A stretch of DNA of 64,000 bases from Halocafeteria seosinensis (Eukaryota; Sar; Bigyra; Bicosoecida): contig LVLI01000214.1 of assembly GCA_001687465.1 (NCBI GenBank), positions 1 to 64,000 on the forward strand, written 5' to 3'. Every line of letters starts with the position of its first letter. Positions within the stretch are counted from its first letter, which is position 1. Position numbers and translations under genes: made by a program. The notes under the pieces were generated by a model. That model had not been told where the DNA came from. It did no database searches and was given only the letters and a program-made list of their open reading frames with translations. Below, piece after piece: positions 44,178-55,183 of the stretch.

Positions 44178-45215
44178 CTAGCAACTCAATTTCGGACGTT
44201 TGTACAACTGATCCAGTCCTATGCTACGGAAAAAGCGCACAAATTGCCCGTCAGTACCAATCTTTCCAGCTCTTCGTATTGTCGTGAAATGCAAGAATAC
44301 CGGTGTATCATTACTACTCCTCGAAAAAGCATTCGCTCTTTCTATCATCTTCCGAGTGGGCCAACCTATGAGCCAAGGAGCCATTGTCGTGACTTTACAC
44401 GTTCCTTTGTGGTAAAGTTTTGTAATTATCGTTTGGTCACGTTGCTTTGCACTAGCTCTTTGCAATTGCACACGGATGTTGGATATACATTCCTCGTTTC
44501 TTGAGCTCCTCGCGACAAGGAACAGTCCCCCATGGAATAGCTGAGCACGCTTTTTGTGGATCTCTTTGAAAAAGAGCACTCCCAGTTCCTCCACAGAGTC
44601 CACACGCTTGGGAAGAGAGTTGACATATCGGAGGAAGGTTCCAATGTCGCCCACAGCAATGATATCAGAATCGATGTACCAGAACTTCTCATATTCTGGA
44701 AAGTGCTGAAAGAAGGAAAATTTCAGGCTCTTAACGTTTTTGCTCTTCCCGTCTAATTGTACGATAACAACATCGGTGTCACCCCACACGAGATCATTAT
44801 TCGGCATCGTCCAAGTAAAGTTCGTCTTGCTCTTATCGGTGAGTAGTTTTATTTTCCCGTTCCATCCGTTCTTTCTAAGACTGGCCACCAGTGCCATTGG
44901 CCTCCAACAGTCATGGAGCCTGCTGTAGACTATAATTATCGCTGTATTGTTCTGGGTAAACTCCCTTCCTGAATACGCAGAAGCACTGGGGCTAACGTTC
45001 ACTCTCTCTGGGGCACCCGAGTAATTGCCGTGTTCGTCTCCATGGCTACTCTGCCGCATCTCGGCAGAGCCACTCGCTGAATGATTTTCGGACATAATTG
45101 GTGGGATTTTGTGGGCAAGCATTGTATTTATCTTCTTTCCAATATCCGGGGTACAGGCAAACCACGTGCAAAGAGCGATTACCGTAACGACACCAACGAT
45201 AGCAAGTCTGTTCAT
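44178..45215 (-). CDS. GT-A (GT8-like) glycosyltransferase, type II membrane protein
   Basis: Single exon, 345 residues from the ATG at 45215; the frame extends to 45236 only through TTG. A signal anchor covers about residues 4-21 (LAIVGVVTVIALCTWFAC), then an N-glycosylated Ser/His-rich stem. The catalytic domain begins at TAIIIVYSRLHDCWRPMALVASLR. The DxD site is FWYIDSDI (D182, D184). LFHGGLFLVA and a DQTIITKLY follow, the GT8-like order of donor site, acceptor strand and D-Q. It differs from the two GT8 paralogues above in having no intron and no strong identity to them. The substrate is unknown. The enzyme sits next to another glycosyltransferase and a relic, all on the same strand. Confidence 0.75.
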   Translation of the reverse strand: MNRLAIVGVVTVIALCTWFACTPDIGKKINTMLAHKIPPIMSENHSASGSAEMRQSSHGDEHGNYSGAPERVNVSPSASAYSGREFTQNNTAIIIVYSRLHDCWRPMALVASLRKNGWNGKIKLLTDKSKTNFTWTMPNNDLVWGDTDVVIVQLDGKSKNVKSLKFSFFQHFPEYEKFWYIDSDIIAVGDIGTFLRYVNSLPKRVDSVEELGVLFFKEIHKKRAQLFHGGLFLVARSSRNEECISNIRVQLQRASAKQRDQTIITKLYHKGTCKVTTMAPWLIGWPTRKMIERANAFSRSSNDTPVFLHFTTIRRAGKIGTDGQFVRFFRSIGLDQLYKRPKLSC

Positions 45216-45543
45216 ATTTCGACCATCAATGCACAAATGTGGTTTAGCGGTCGTCGTTCAGAACCTGTTTAGAAACTGGCGTGTCGGCTTTTATGTAATG
45301 TTGCGGTCTGATTGGTGAGCTATTTGATCGTTTTGATGGTGATACAGCTCTCGACACTCGTCGACTGGTTGTATACAGGTACCATCAACCCTAAAGGGTA
45401 TCCATCTAGTGGCACAGTTGCAACGTGAGTCCGATTGCAGTAATTCCTGAATGAATTCATAGTGTTGTTTCCAATACCATACGACAATGGGTCACACAAA
45501 ACTTATTTTTGGCGAATGATGATTGTATATTGAATATTGGCTC
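45216..45543. other. Intergenic region between divergent genes
   Basis: Holds the promoter of the reverse glycosyltransferase. A CATAAAA on the reverse strand about 75 bp upstream of its ATG could serve as a TATA-like element. Nothing else seen. Confidence 0.35.
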
Positions 45544-46208
45544 ATGACAATTGTTATCGAGGAAGCCAAATGTACAGAAAAAGTGCGTAGTCTACCGGAC
45601 TGATTCGGCGACTCATCCTCAACGCGATATGTTATGGTTTGTCACAAGTGTCGTATTAGACGACTCGCAATATAATGTATCTAGATGCGTTGACACAACA
45701 GACAACTCTAGCATCCGCTTCTCAAGCAATTTCGCGACTGGAAGCAGCAGTGTGTAGCCTTGCTGTCGGGGGAAGATCCTCTCAAAGACCATGGGCTGAA
45801 AGATGCTTATCTTGACTGGTTGGCTGCAGATGATCAACTCTTCTGGCAAAGAGTACACCGAATTTGTTTAGTTTCGCCCCGGCAGGAGCGCAGTTGGGGT
45901 GGTGTTTACAAAACACGAAGGAGTTGAGGGTAAGGTTGACCCTCCATTGGAGTTGCTTCACAAAAACATCGTAAAATTGAGAGCGAAGTACTTTAGCCCT
46001 AAAGGTCGTTCCCTAATCTGTGTGGTGTTGCTTTCAGATTTCCATTGAAGAGGCACGTAGGGTGCCGCAGCGGCTTTGGAAGTTAAGCTATTCGGCGAAA
46101 TCGCATTTTCGTGCCTCGCTAGCCAAACTGCGAAACGTGCGGCAGCTACGGAGGAGAATTAGCTTTATGGTTCAAAACTGGACACCAAACCTTAACCCCA
46201 GATCATGA
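45544..46208 (+). CDS. Possible small multi-exon gene, unknown
   Basis: Weak candidate. An ATG at 45544 opens a 19-codon frame; a second frame is open from 45712, right after a CTCTAG acceptor, to a TGA at 45925-45927 and reads like protein (EDPLKDHGLKDAYLDWLAADD). A third segment from 46038, after TTGCTTTCAG, reads ISIEEARRVPQRLWKLS with a basic stretch and ends at 46208. Phase-compatible donors exist (AAA|GTGCGT and AGA|GTACAC) but neither is strong. The last 37 bp overlap the stop of the opposing gene. No family is recognised, and the join may be wrong. Confidence 0.3.
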
Positions 46209-47352
46209 AACTGATGTGAAAATGGTCTACTCGAGTGATCTGCTTCAATCCTCATGGCAGTTTGATCGCCCATCCCCGTGTTTTTCCTTGTATCCTCAAA
46301 TATTATGCTGCTGCGCATTTTATAGTGCTCGACTAGATCGTCGGAAGGGTTCATACTACTGCGCACTCTTTCCAATGAACGATCAAGCAGATAATGTTTG
46401 CCTTCAGCTGAGCGTATCATTTCCTGCTGTATTCGCCTCATGGCATGCTGATATCCGGCTCTAAAAGCTGATCTTGAAATATTGCTGCATTGGTTCCCGA
46501 TACTTTCTTCTGAGACTGTGAAGTGACGCCCACTCTGTTTGGCCCTGAACTCCCTACCGTTGGAGCACATAGCACTAGAAGTTGTTGTGGAGCCATTGAA
46601 CTGATCACGGCCTCTTTTGTGACCAGTAACATTGTTAGTCCCCTCTGCCATATGTCCATGTGACTTGCGCATCATGGCTTCCCGCTTTAACGCCACCTGC
46701 AAAATCGAATGCAACAGCTTAGAACGATAGGCCATCAAAGGGATAAAGTAGCAAACTTACTGCAGCTCCCAGGAGATTCTTGAATCTCCTTTCACCTAAA
46801 AGCTTAAAACTCTTCAAAAGAGTCTTATTCCCAGCTACATATGACCCTTTCATCAGCCCTAGTGCCTGAATATACATCATATGCAAAGTGAGCCTCATAG
46901 GAGCCACCCAATCAAATGAGACAGGGAAAACGTACTTGTTGGTAGGGCTGCAGCTTCTCTTGAGACAACGATGGGCTACAGCATACCCTGTGGATAGCTT
47001 TTATGAACAGTCGATAAGCTACAAAAAAATCAGTGGAGTAAATAGCCTCCGTGACTTTTTTCTGTAGCTGTCTTTCCCACTCGTCTTGCTGGTTTTTCAC
47101 ATGAAGCTGCAGTGTTGCTTCCATATCAGAGCTTCCTTTCTTGGGTGAATGAGTTTTTTCGTGGGCATCGCTTGCGTCTGATGCTGTGCTATGTTGGTGT
47201 ATTTCCTTCACTTCTTGATTGTCCTCGTTTTCAGCATCCGACAGATCCTCGCTCAGATTTACGTCGTCTTCATCTCCACTGTATTCATCTTTACGATGCC
47301 ATGGAGAAGACTGCATGTTAGCTGGATCCTTGAATGTAGATGCAATCATCAT
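46172..47352 (-). CDS. Unknown protein with acidic N-terminus and helical core
   Basis: Reverse-strand exons 47352-46936, 46865-46761 and 46696-46172, with introns of 70 and 64 bp, both phase 0 and with consensus ends (GTACGT and GTAAGT donors; TATTCAG and TTTTGCAG acceptors), give 348 residues. I prefer the ATG at 47352; the frame extends a few codons upstream by TTG. Residues ~20-75 are acidic and Ser-rich. Residues ~80-185 look helical and amphipathic (EWERQLQKKVTEAIY, then LGLMKGSYVAGNKTLLKSFKLLGERRFKNLLGAA across intron 1). The rest is Arg/Ser-rich. No signal peptide, transmembrane segment or known motif is seen. Clean splicing argues it is a real gene. Confidence 0.6.
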
Positions 47353-47663
47353 CGTTCGAGCAAGCAAAATTGCGAATGCGGCGACTGCAACAACAAAGTT
47401 ACTTCATTGACTTCATACACGCGTGATTTTGAAGTTTTTGCTGTGCTTCAAGTTTGGCATTTGAATTGAAGTTTTGAGCAAATATTCAAAGAATTACAGC
47501 GTACAACTTCTGCACACCCACGATATGTCATATTGTGTGTGGAATACCTATTTTCTTGTGTATGTATGTATGTGTGTGTGTGTGTGTCTATGTCGGCATG
47601 ACTGGTACAATAATACGATCTTTTGGCGACACTAGTGTCTTCATTTCTAACATCTGTACTAAC
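47353..47663. other. Intergenic region with a GT microsatellite
   Basis: Contains the (TGTA)n(TG)n run at about 47559-47590. Otherwise nothing seen. Confidence 0.5.
47559..47590. repeat. TG/TGTA microsatellite
   Basis: A short alternating TGTA and TG run of about 30 bp, between the unknown gene and the R2R3-Myb 3' end. Confidence 0.8.
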
Positions 47664-49621
47664 CTACTTACTGGATTCTGTCATTCTGACTGCTCGCCGC
47701 ACCGGCCGTCTTGCACGGGAGATGGGAATATACGTGCTAGACGGCGGCACCGGTCGCTTGGATTCAGAGGAGCTGCTTGCGCTTGATGTGCCAGCCGTAG
47801 GTGTGTATACTCGTGCGGCTGCAGCGAAAGACTGAGCGGAACTAGCGCGGACCGAAACACGCTGGCGTTTCGCTCGTGAAAGACTCGCGCGTGTACGCTC
47901 TTTGGACTGCTCCTCCTGCGGAGGTTTGGTTGGTGCAGCTGAGCTTACAGCAGAAACTTGCTGTATCTGAGATGTTTCAGCACCATCACTTGACCTATGA
48001 CTGTCGCTACTCGATTCACTTCGTTCTCGCTTCTGGGCGCGGGCAAGTTTTCGTTGGTATGCGTAAAACCGATTCTTTACCTGCGAATCAGAACGCCCGG
48101 GGAGGTGCTTAGAGATTTGTGCCCACTTATTACCGAGAATTTTCTGTTGCTCAAAAATATATCGATCTTCTGGAGATAGAGAATAAAAAATGAGACTGGT
48201 GAGGTGTTTAGTTTCTTCGGTCTTAGCAAACTTCTTACCTTCGGGTGTGAACTCCTCTTTATTAACCTCCATTAAATGGTTATGATACCTTTCTCGGCAC
48301 TGTTTAGCTGACCGTTCCTTCATATACACAGAGATATCCACCCAACTAAGTTGCCTAGTGTCATTAACGAGCTTTAAGAGTAGATTGTCCTCCTCCTTTG
48401 TCCACGGTTTCTTCTTTTTTCCCCGACAATATTCCCCGTGACTATGAACCTGTGGTAATACTGCAGATTCTCCCCCGTCCGGTCGTTTCCTTTCGCCAGC
48501 TATCCTAGGTGACTTTCGTGGTGACTCTCCACTCTCGGTCTGCCTTCGGCGTGTCTTCAGTGGGGAGCTATTCCTGCTTGGATAGTGCCCTATCTTACCC
48601 CATAAATTGAAAGATATAGGGTTTGAAGATGAGTGCTCTAGCCTTCCGCTCCAGCTACTGGCCTTTTGTGATATTGCCAGCTCGACATGAGGTCGGAAAT
48701 TGGTGCCGATATTGTAGCAACCCTCGACAGACGATGGAGGTAGAGAACTTTGATTTCTATAGCAGAATGCACTGACATCCGGATTGAAATGAAACTCCTC
48801 CATATTGAGCGCACATGCGGGAGCTGCGAGGCGGTGGAAACCCCATTCTTTTGGAAGACATGGATAACCGGTAGTTTCCCCGCTACTTACATGAATGAGT
48901 CTCACCAAAAATCCCAAAAGGAGTAGTATTTTCATGTTCCGTCCTTACCCATTGGGTATGCGGGCTCAAAGTTTCCGTGGAGTATTTCGTTAGAGAGAAT
49001 TCGCTGTTAGTAGGTGAGCTGTTGGAACTCCCTTGGAAACCTGTGTTCCCCAGCCACGCTGAAGTCAGGTCATGCATGAAGAGACAGTGCCTCTGGTAAG
49101 TACTACTTACTGGTAGCAATATCAGAAGGAATGCTAATCCTGTGACAGTTCTGCGCACTGTTATTCTTTCCATGGGTTGCGGAATGTTGCCCGATTTCCG
49201 GTCTTCCTGATGCCAGCGCCCCACTGCTGCTCGCGCTGTCCAGATGAGAGCCCCCGCAGAGATAACCTGACGGTAGAGAGAGAACCCCTTTATAGACATC
49301 CTCGGTTCCGTGGCTTATTAGTTCATAGTCCACGCTATACGAGCTTGACTGTACTGGAGTGTGGGGTGACGCAGGCGTTCTGGCTTCACTAACTTTGTAT
49401 GTCCTGCCTCTTCCGCGGAAGCTCCTTTGAGTACTTGCGGTTGGGTGTCGGGGAGGCAGCTTCGACGGTATTGTACTTGTAGCTCTGCTGCTACATAGAG
49501 ACAATGAAACGCTGGGCTGTTTGGACTCATACGTATTCTGATGGACATCCATGTCTTGTGAGTTACTGGACGAGTCCACCGGTGTGACGCTACTGCTGAG
49601 AGAACTGGACGTCGTTGACAT
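47664..49621 (-). CDS. R2R3-Myb transcription factor
   Basis: Nuclear DNA-binding protein. Reverse-strand exons 49621-49111, 49058-48906, 48823-48239 and 48169-47664 (introns of 52, 82 and 69 bp, all phase 1) give 584 residues. The first ~270 residues are Ser/Thr/Pro-rich and disordered-looking. Two Myb repeats follow at about 345-455: KPWTKEEDNLL and QCRERYHNHL in the first, FTPEEDRYIFEQQKILGNKWAQISKHLPGRSDSQVKNRF in the second, which is the classic R3 helix with S-x-x-V-K-N-R-F. The second repeat is only continuous once intron 3 is removed, which confirms that intron. The C-terminal ~130 residues are Ser/Arg/Ala-rich. The hydrophobic stretch at the start of the unspliced frame near 48935 is intronic under this model and not a signal peptide. 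The target genes are unknown. Confidence 0.82.
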
Positions 49622-52004
49622 CTTCCGCGTTCTTCGTTGCACTCTTACTTGCTCTCTAGACTTGATTCCAAGCAGCGTTTGCGCTGCGTAGTGTCCTTTC
49701 CTGGTTATCACTTCGTTTCAAACATCCGTAGCGACCCCGCATGACTGGTTTTTGAGTTCATGTCTTGAGGTCCTAGACTACCTGTTACAATACAAATAGA
49801 ACGACATCACATGATAAATATAAATTCTCTAAAATCTGGGGGGATAAAACCAATTATATAACAGGAGACTAGAACCGTGGAGGGAATAAACTACGCGCGC
49901 GTAAAAAACGCCTTGCGGAGGACACCTTCACAAGGTGCCAAGACAGACACACGTTTATATTCCACCCCTCGAATTACCCAGCTCCAGTACAACAACAGGT
50001 CCAAAGTAAGCACAACGTATGGAGCCATCGAGTGCTCCTTGGGCAACATGAAAGCTGTGAGTCGCTGGGCTCTGAAGGCAAAATTTCTTCCACCCGGAGA
50101 TGTTATCACTAAGAAGTCCGCCACTGGATGTCAGCCAGTCTCATTCTTCTTCTTCCTGACCACATGCTCCTTGTCTTTCTTTCCCCCCTAAAGGGAAGTC
50201 ATAAAGGAGTCCTATATGACTTGACACAGTGAGTCAAGGGCCTCATACGTGTGCTCCCTAGATCGCAACTAGATGGCAGACTGCCTTCAAAAATTACGGA
50301 CGTTTACCCACCTCGTTAGTTATTCAGTGCACAATGATTCCCTCCTCTTAGTTTCCCTGATTGGGCGCTTCCCGAGATGCAGATAAACTATACTATACTA
50401 CCACTGCAAGTGGGTTTAAAGTCTAGCGGGCTGAAACCGGCACTAAACGGCAAGTCCGATTCGTCCGACTCCTCAAGTCATTGACCCAGAACTTCACAGG
50501 CGCGTTTTTTCGTCAGCAGGCTCCTGAAGAGCAAAATACAATAGCCTGCATTAGTAAAGGATTGAACAAGTGTGTATGTTCTCGTTTCAGGGTCTGCGTC
50601 GGTACGCGGTTCATCCCCTGTGAAGACGGTGGAGCGGTGTTGAGTCATACAGAGGTTGCTTCCTCCGCACACTATCATCCTCAAAGGTTTCAGCCAGTCC
50701 TAAACCACCATGCTAAACCCTAAAACTCAAAACCTCAGTCCACATACGCAAATTGCTCAAACAATGGATAAAATTCATGAAGAGCTAGACGAATGGTGCT
50801 TTGGTTCATCGGCCTGTCCATGAATGATCACGGTTTCTCGATATTCTGCCCACTCAATTTGCAGCCCATACTTGGGACAAACGCTAGCACTCAACGAAAG
50901 ACTAAAGAAAGGGAGTGGGAGTCATACAATTACCGGTGTGTGGATCCTGAAACTCGGGTGCGTGCAAGAACCCCGAAACCGATCTCACGCCCATTCAATA
51001 GTAAAGGGTACAGAAGAGGAAAATCACTGTCAATGTTCCACCACTTACTCTAAAATTGCCTTATCCCGGAGCCCCTTAGTTTTCGAATAGTGGCGTGCGT
51101 TCTACCGATGCTCGGCCCGAGTTGCTGTTCCGATGGTCTACAGTAGCAACATGTGCAGAGCTCACACAGATTGTAGACTCTGGCGGCTCTTTAAGCGAAA
51201 ACAAAACCGTCTGTTATGATTCTCTAATATTAAATAAAGCTTTCAATGCCAGGAAGCTTACTATCTCTACGGCCTTGTCCGTAAATAAAGTCGCCCTTTT
51301 GGCCGAACGCTGGCTCTCAACTCCGGAGTGTGATCCAGCTATGCAATCCCCCTCTTATAACTTCTTAAGGTAGCAGATGAGAGTAATGAGCAATACATTA
51401 CCCGTAAACTCCTTGTGCAAACTGATGTCTCCCAGAGTTTACACTGCCCAAAGCTCAACGCAAGCACCGGCAAACGGTAACGTCCCGGAGCTGTAACTGT
51501 GCTGCTGGCAGTATGAAACGCCGCACTCTCAGCACCCTTCCATACCACGTCATGATGTACTTAGAATAGATGGGTAATATACAAGTGTCGACGAATCCTC
51601 CCTCTACGGTAGAGAGTGAATATATTGCAGCGCGGCTTACGCGGTTGACTCAGCTTGAGGCAAGATATGAGAGCTACTATGCCCGGCAGCCCGGGATAGT
51701 ATGCCGTACAATATACAGCATGAGCTAGAGCTTTGTAAAGGCAGATTTCATCTTTATAACATTGTAGGAGAGTCAGCTCTATTCTCAAATAGTTGCTCCA
51801 CATCACCAACCCTCTGTCTACCAGGTGAGATTTTGTTCTCTAGCATCGCACTGCCAAATGAAGACAGATGCAACAAAATTGCTCCACTTTACTCGCCAAC
51901 CTATCACTCCATCAAGGAGACATACACAAGAGAAAATCCTGAACGCGCAAACAAAACATAGAGATGAAGCAAACAAGCCGCGAACCCATCTCTGGCTGCC
52001 TGAA
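49622..52004. other. Long intergenic region, no supported gene
   Basis: About 2.4 kb. Several open frames of 60-105 codons occur on both strands (for example 49877-50191, 50793-51053 and 51095-51373 forward), some protein-like in places. None has a recognised motif, a consistent splice partner or a repeat that I can define. A short frame of 37 codons begins at the ATG near 50710. Decayed mobile DNA or lost genes are possible. Confidence 0.4.
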
Positions 52005-53999
52005 CTAACGCAAAAGTTCGTCTGGAATGGGGGCGTCACTTTCGTGAACTTGTAGATGCAGCGTAGTTGACTCATTTTCAGGCTCCTGGCTATTGGCTGG
52101 CTCACTATACCCTATCGAACTACGCCTTCTTCTGTATCGCGCAGAACGACTTGCTTGCTCCGCGTCTATTTGTTTCCGCTTACGCTCTTGCTCCAGTACC
52201 TCAACTTTTTTGTCGCTTTGTGCTTTCCACGATTTGGGACCGTCATTCTTACGCCAGAAAAACTTTTCTTCCTTGCTCTTCAAGCGCGACACTTGATGAG
52301 CGTATCCGTGGGCCAGCTCTCGAATATACTGTAGTTGCCCCGTGCGATCTAGTCGTGTCCACTCCATATAGTCGATAACTGCGATAGTCCATCCCCGCTC
52401 CATGAGCTCCTTTGCTGCATCGTCGCTTAGGTGATGAACGTGTCCATCAATAGCGACGTTATTGAGCGCACTGTATTCATCACCTTCCTGGATTCCAGCT
52501 TTCCAGCCGGGAGCATTTCTCACTTGGAATGCTATTTGGACGTCTGCGAGACCTAAAGGAACTACAACGACTTCATCAGAAAGATAAAACCTTCTTCCCC
52601 TCTCTCTGGAAAAAGAACCAGCAACCTCAATGTTCCTTTCGATATCGAATCCTGCATCTCGAATCCGTCGAGCAATTTTATTGTTGACCCTGCGCATAGG
52701 GTCTTGGGAGTCAAATTCAATGGAATTAAAAACCCCTGCGTCCACCTCCATTATCATATCGGTCGGCAAGGTCTGAGGAACATAGACGTCTTCAGGAATG
52801 TACTTCTGTATCATTCGATGTAGTGAAACTAGTTGGCGTTTTGTTCCAAATGGTAGCCGCTTTGGATTCTGCTGCAGCGGTTGGGCCGTCAGAACCATGT
52901 CGAATATTCGCGTCGCCCATTGGCGCATNGCCATAAGAGACCAAGCCAGTAGCACCGCCTCTTCATAATCCAGAGTATGCAACCGTTCTGAAGCAGAGGG
53001 TTCCAAATACTTCCCGAAGTTTCGGGCTGTTATGTATTCTTGAGTCCCCGCGTCACAGAGTCCGTAGGCAATGGACCATCCTAAACGTAATATTCCTTCC
53101 TTATCCATGTGTTCCAGCAGTCCTTCGGAAAGTACCTGATTGATTATTGACTCATAGGCATAATTGGAAAATACAGAGCATCGTGCCATGGCCCATGCTT
53201 GGTTGGCAACGGCAGTAGCACGCCGCGTCAGAAAAAGGGACTCTGACTCATTCGCCGAGTCGACCCTGGACGACAAGAGGCCTATGACGCACTTATACGC
53301 TTGCAATTCATTGTTCTCGGGCATTCCCCATGGCACGTTGTAGATGTTAATCGCATCGCTGTTCCTCTTACCCCTTAGTTTGTAGTACAATTGTTCGCTT
53401 GCTGCTGTAGAGACTTTAACTCGAGGGGCTCTCGAGTAATGCGCGTATGGGTATAGCAAAGCGGCAATGTCACCTGGTCCACAGAATCCCCAATAACTAT
53501 GGCTATATCTATCGAGAAATCCTAAGAGAGGTTCGATGGCGTCAGGTTCTCTCGCATCGGGATCCAAGTGACAAACACGATGCGCTGCGCATACCACATT
53601 GGGCACTCTGTATTGGCCACCATATTCGTGGTAGTGGTGTATTACTTGCTTCAGCGAAGTCAGTTCGACGATAGCATTATTGAGGGCATGCATCCTAGGA
53701 TCTCTGATTTCCGTCCAATGTTGCCGAAACCCTTTGGCGATAACGCGTTCTTCCTCTGTAAGTGGTGCTGCAATTTTCGATGAGGCTCCGATTTCCGTCG
53801 CTCCTTGGACAATTGGTACTCGAGACCCTCCCGCAATTTCATAGTCCCTGTGGTTACTTTGCTGTCTCTCTTTTCTGGCACCATTCGTCGTCTTGTGTCG
53901 GCATCGATGGCCTTGTAACACGGAAGAGGGACGCATTGAGTTCTTCCCCTGGAGGCATCTGCTCCACTCTTTGTGAAAATGCACCTGAATACGCTGCAT
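52005..53999 (-). CDS. RAP-domain protein, likely organellar RNA-binding
   Basis: Single exon, 664 residues. The first ~60 residues are Arg/Lys/Gln-rich with few acids, as in mitochondrial or plastid transit sequences. The middle has repeated helical pairs of the kind seen in FASTK/OPR proteins (ANQAWAMA, LRLGWSIAYG, EAVLLAWSLM). A RAP domain lies at about 525-595: VVPLGLADVQIAFQV, a D-E loop, GHVHHLSDDAAKELMERGWTIAVIDYMEWTRLDRTGQLQYIREL. The late E-W-x-x-L is the usual RAP ending. The C-terminal 80 residues are charged. Family members act in organelle RNA processing or translation, and that role is inferred here. Codon 357 contains the unresolved base 52929, so one residue is unknown. Confidence 0.75.
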   Translation of the reverse strand: MQRIQVHFHKEWSRCLQGKNSMRPSSVLQGHRCRHKTTNGARKERQQSNHRDYEIAGGSRVPIVQGATEIGASSKIAAPLTEEERVIAKGFRQHWTEIRDPRMHALNNAIVELTSLKQVIHHYHEYGGQYRVPNVVCAAHRVCHLDPDAREPDAIEPLLGFLDRYSHSYWGFCGPGDIAALLYPYAHYSRAPRVKVSTAASEQLYYKLRGKRNSDAINIYNVPWGMPENNELQAYKCVIGLLSSRVDSANESESLFLTRRATAVANQAWAMARCSVFSNYAYESIINQVLSEGLLEHMDKEGILRLGWSIAYGLCDAGTQEYITARNFGKYLEPSASERLHTLDYEEAVLLAWSLMXMRQWATRIFDMVLTAQPLQQNPKRLPFGTKRQLVSLHRMIQKYIPEDVYVPQTLPTDMIMEVDAGVFNSIEFDSQDPMRRVNNKIARRIRDAGFDIERNIEVAGSFSRERGRRFYLSDEVVVVPLGLADVQIAFQVRNAPGWKAGIQEGDEYSALNNVAIDGHVHHLSDDAAKELMERGWTIAVIDYMEWTRLDRTGQLQYIRELAHGYAHQVSRLKSKEEKFFWRKNDGPKSWKAQSDKKVEVLEQERKRKQIDAEQASRSARYRRRRSSIGYSEPANSQEPENESTTLHLQVHESDAPIPDELLR

Positions 54000-54618
54000 T
54001 TTCTTCTATCCATACAGGATTGGGGTATATCACGAACAATCTTATATCTAATATTTTAAATGAAATACTATACTGTGCAATTCGGAGCCGACAATGTATT
54101 TCAGTGTAAGTACCATGTGGTATGCTGTATGTGAAGGCAGACCTCAAATTGAACTGCCCCGTATGGATGTGCCTGTGCAGTCTGAAGGAGAATCAAATAA
54201 AAAGAGCACAGTCGCTTCAATTCTAGCAGGAGTTCTCGTACGTGTGATTCCTGTCTGGGGGTTTTTCCTGGTCAGAAGGGGATAGTATTGTCTCTGAGTG
54301 CAGTTTGGAGCCGCATGGTGGTTTTATATAGGAGCAACGTCGTACTGCAGAGAAGTGAAAAATGACAGCACAACATCAGGCGCTGGTAAGGAATGAAGAT
54401 TAAATTCTGATTGCATTGAAAGGGATATCCATGCATGTGTTGGCTCGCAGCTGGATACTCTTGGGTTCCTGGGGTAGGCGCAACTATAGCTTTTATCATG
54501 TAAGTTTCAGACACAAGGTTTGCCATTCGGACTTTGGGCCTTAAAGATCGAGCATGAAGTTTGTATGATGAGATGCCTCTGCTCTTATCGTCCGTTGGGG
54601 AGTGCTTGTGCAGGATAA
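54000..54618. other. Intergenic region between divergent genes
   Basis: A forward frame at 54094-54285 (63 codons) ends in a hydrophobic stretch (ILAGVLVRVIPVWGFFLV) and could be a small tail-anchored protein, but it has no homologue that I know. The stretch is the divergent promoter of the RAP gene and the 54619 gene. Confidence 0.4.
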
Positions 54619-55051
54619 ATGGGATGGATTGGAATGAACTGCAAGGTGAAAGTTCCGGACTGCCAGGAGGCGATCAGAAGGCAGCGAGCAAGGCCAAGTA
54701 AGAAACAATGGAGTGGTTTTATCGACTTAGCTAGCTTTCTCTATTGTGCGACCTGCTATTGCAAAAAGAAACCCGCTATGTATTGCTCCAGATTGTTTCT
54801 CTTCTCGGCGATAGTTATTGGTTTGGCTGCTCTTGCTGCAAGCATTTTCATATTTTCGTCAGTATATGAAGGTGGAGACGAGGGGTGTAAGATCGGTGGT
54901 GTCAGTGTCATAGTACAGACGCTGGTAATATTTGCCGGGTAAGTGGATGTTAAAGCATTCTGAACTGACAGTGTCCCGCCTGACCCTGATTATCGTTCGC
55001 CTTCACCTCAGCGGGATTATAATGCGGTGGGGAACTGTTAGCAATGATTAA
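54619..55051 (+). CDS. Small membrane protein, unknown
   Basis: Exons 54619-54938 and 55012-55051 joined across a 73-bp phase-2 intron (GTAAGT, CACCTCAG) give 119 residues. A basic, Cys-rich N-terminal half (CATCYCKKK) precedes one clear transmembrane segment (LFLFSAIVIGLAALAASIFIF) and a second hydrophobic segment (VSVIVQTLVIFAGGIIM) split by the intron. The 73-bp intron removes an in-frame stop near its start. No family recognised. A shorter start at the second ATG (54634) is possible. Confidence 0.55.
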
Positions 55052-55183
55052 TAGACACACTGAGACGAAGAAACATGAGGAGGCTGAGTTGATCTACGCG
55101 TATGATATCCCCAAGTAAAGTATATTCGTTGTTTGCAGCCACGAGATCACAATATAGTTTCCAAGCCACGTATCTCCACACTA

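Noticed and set aside
48824-48935. Signal peptide at the start of the Myb frame (KILLLLGFLVRLI)
   Set aside because: A nuclear Myb would not carry one. The sequence lies in or next to the predicted intron 48824-48905.
53660-54013. 117-codon reverse frame overlapping the RAP gene start
   Set aside because: It overlaps the N-terminal part of the RAP gene in another frame and has no family match.
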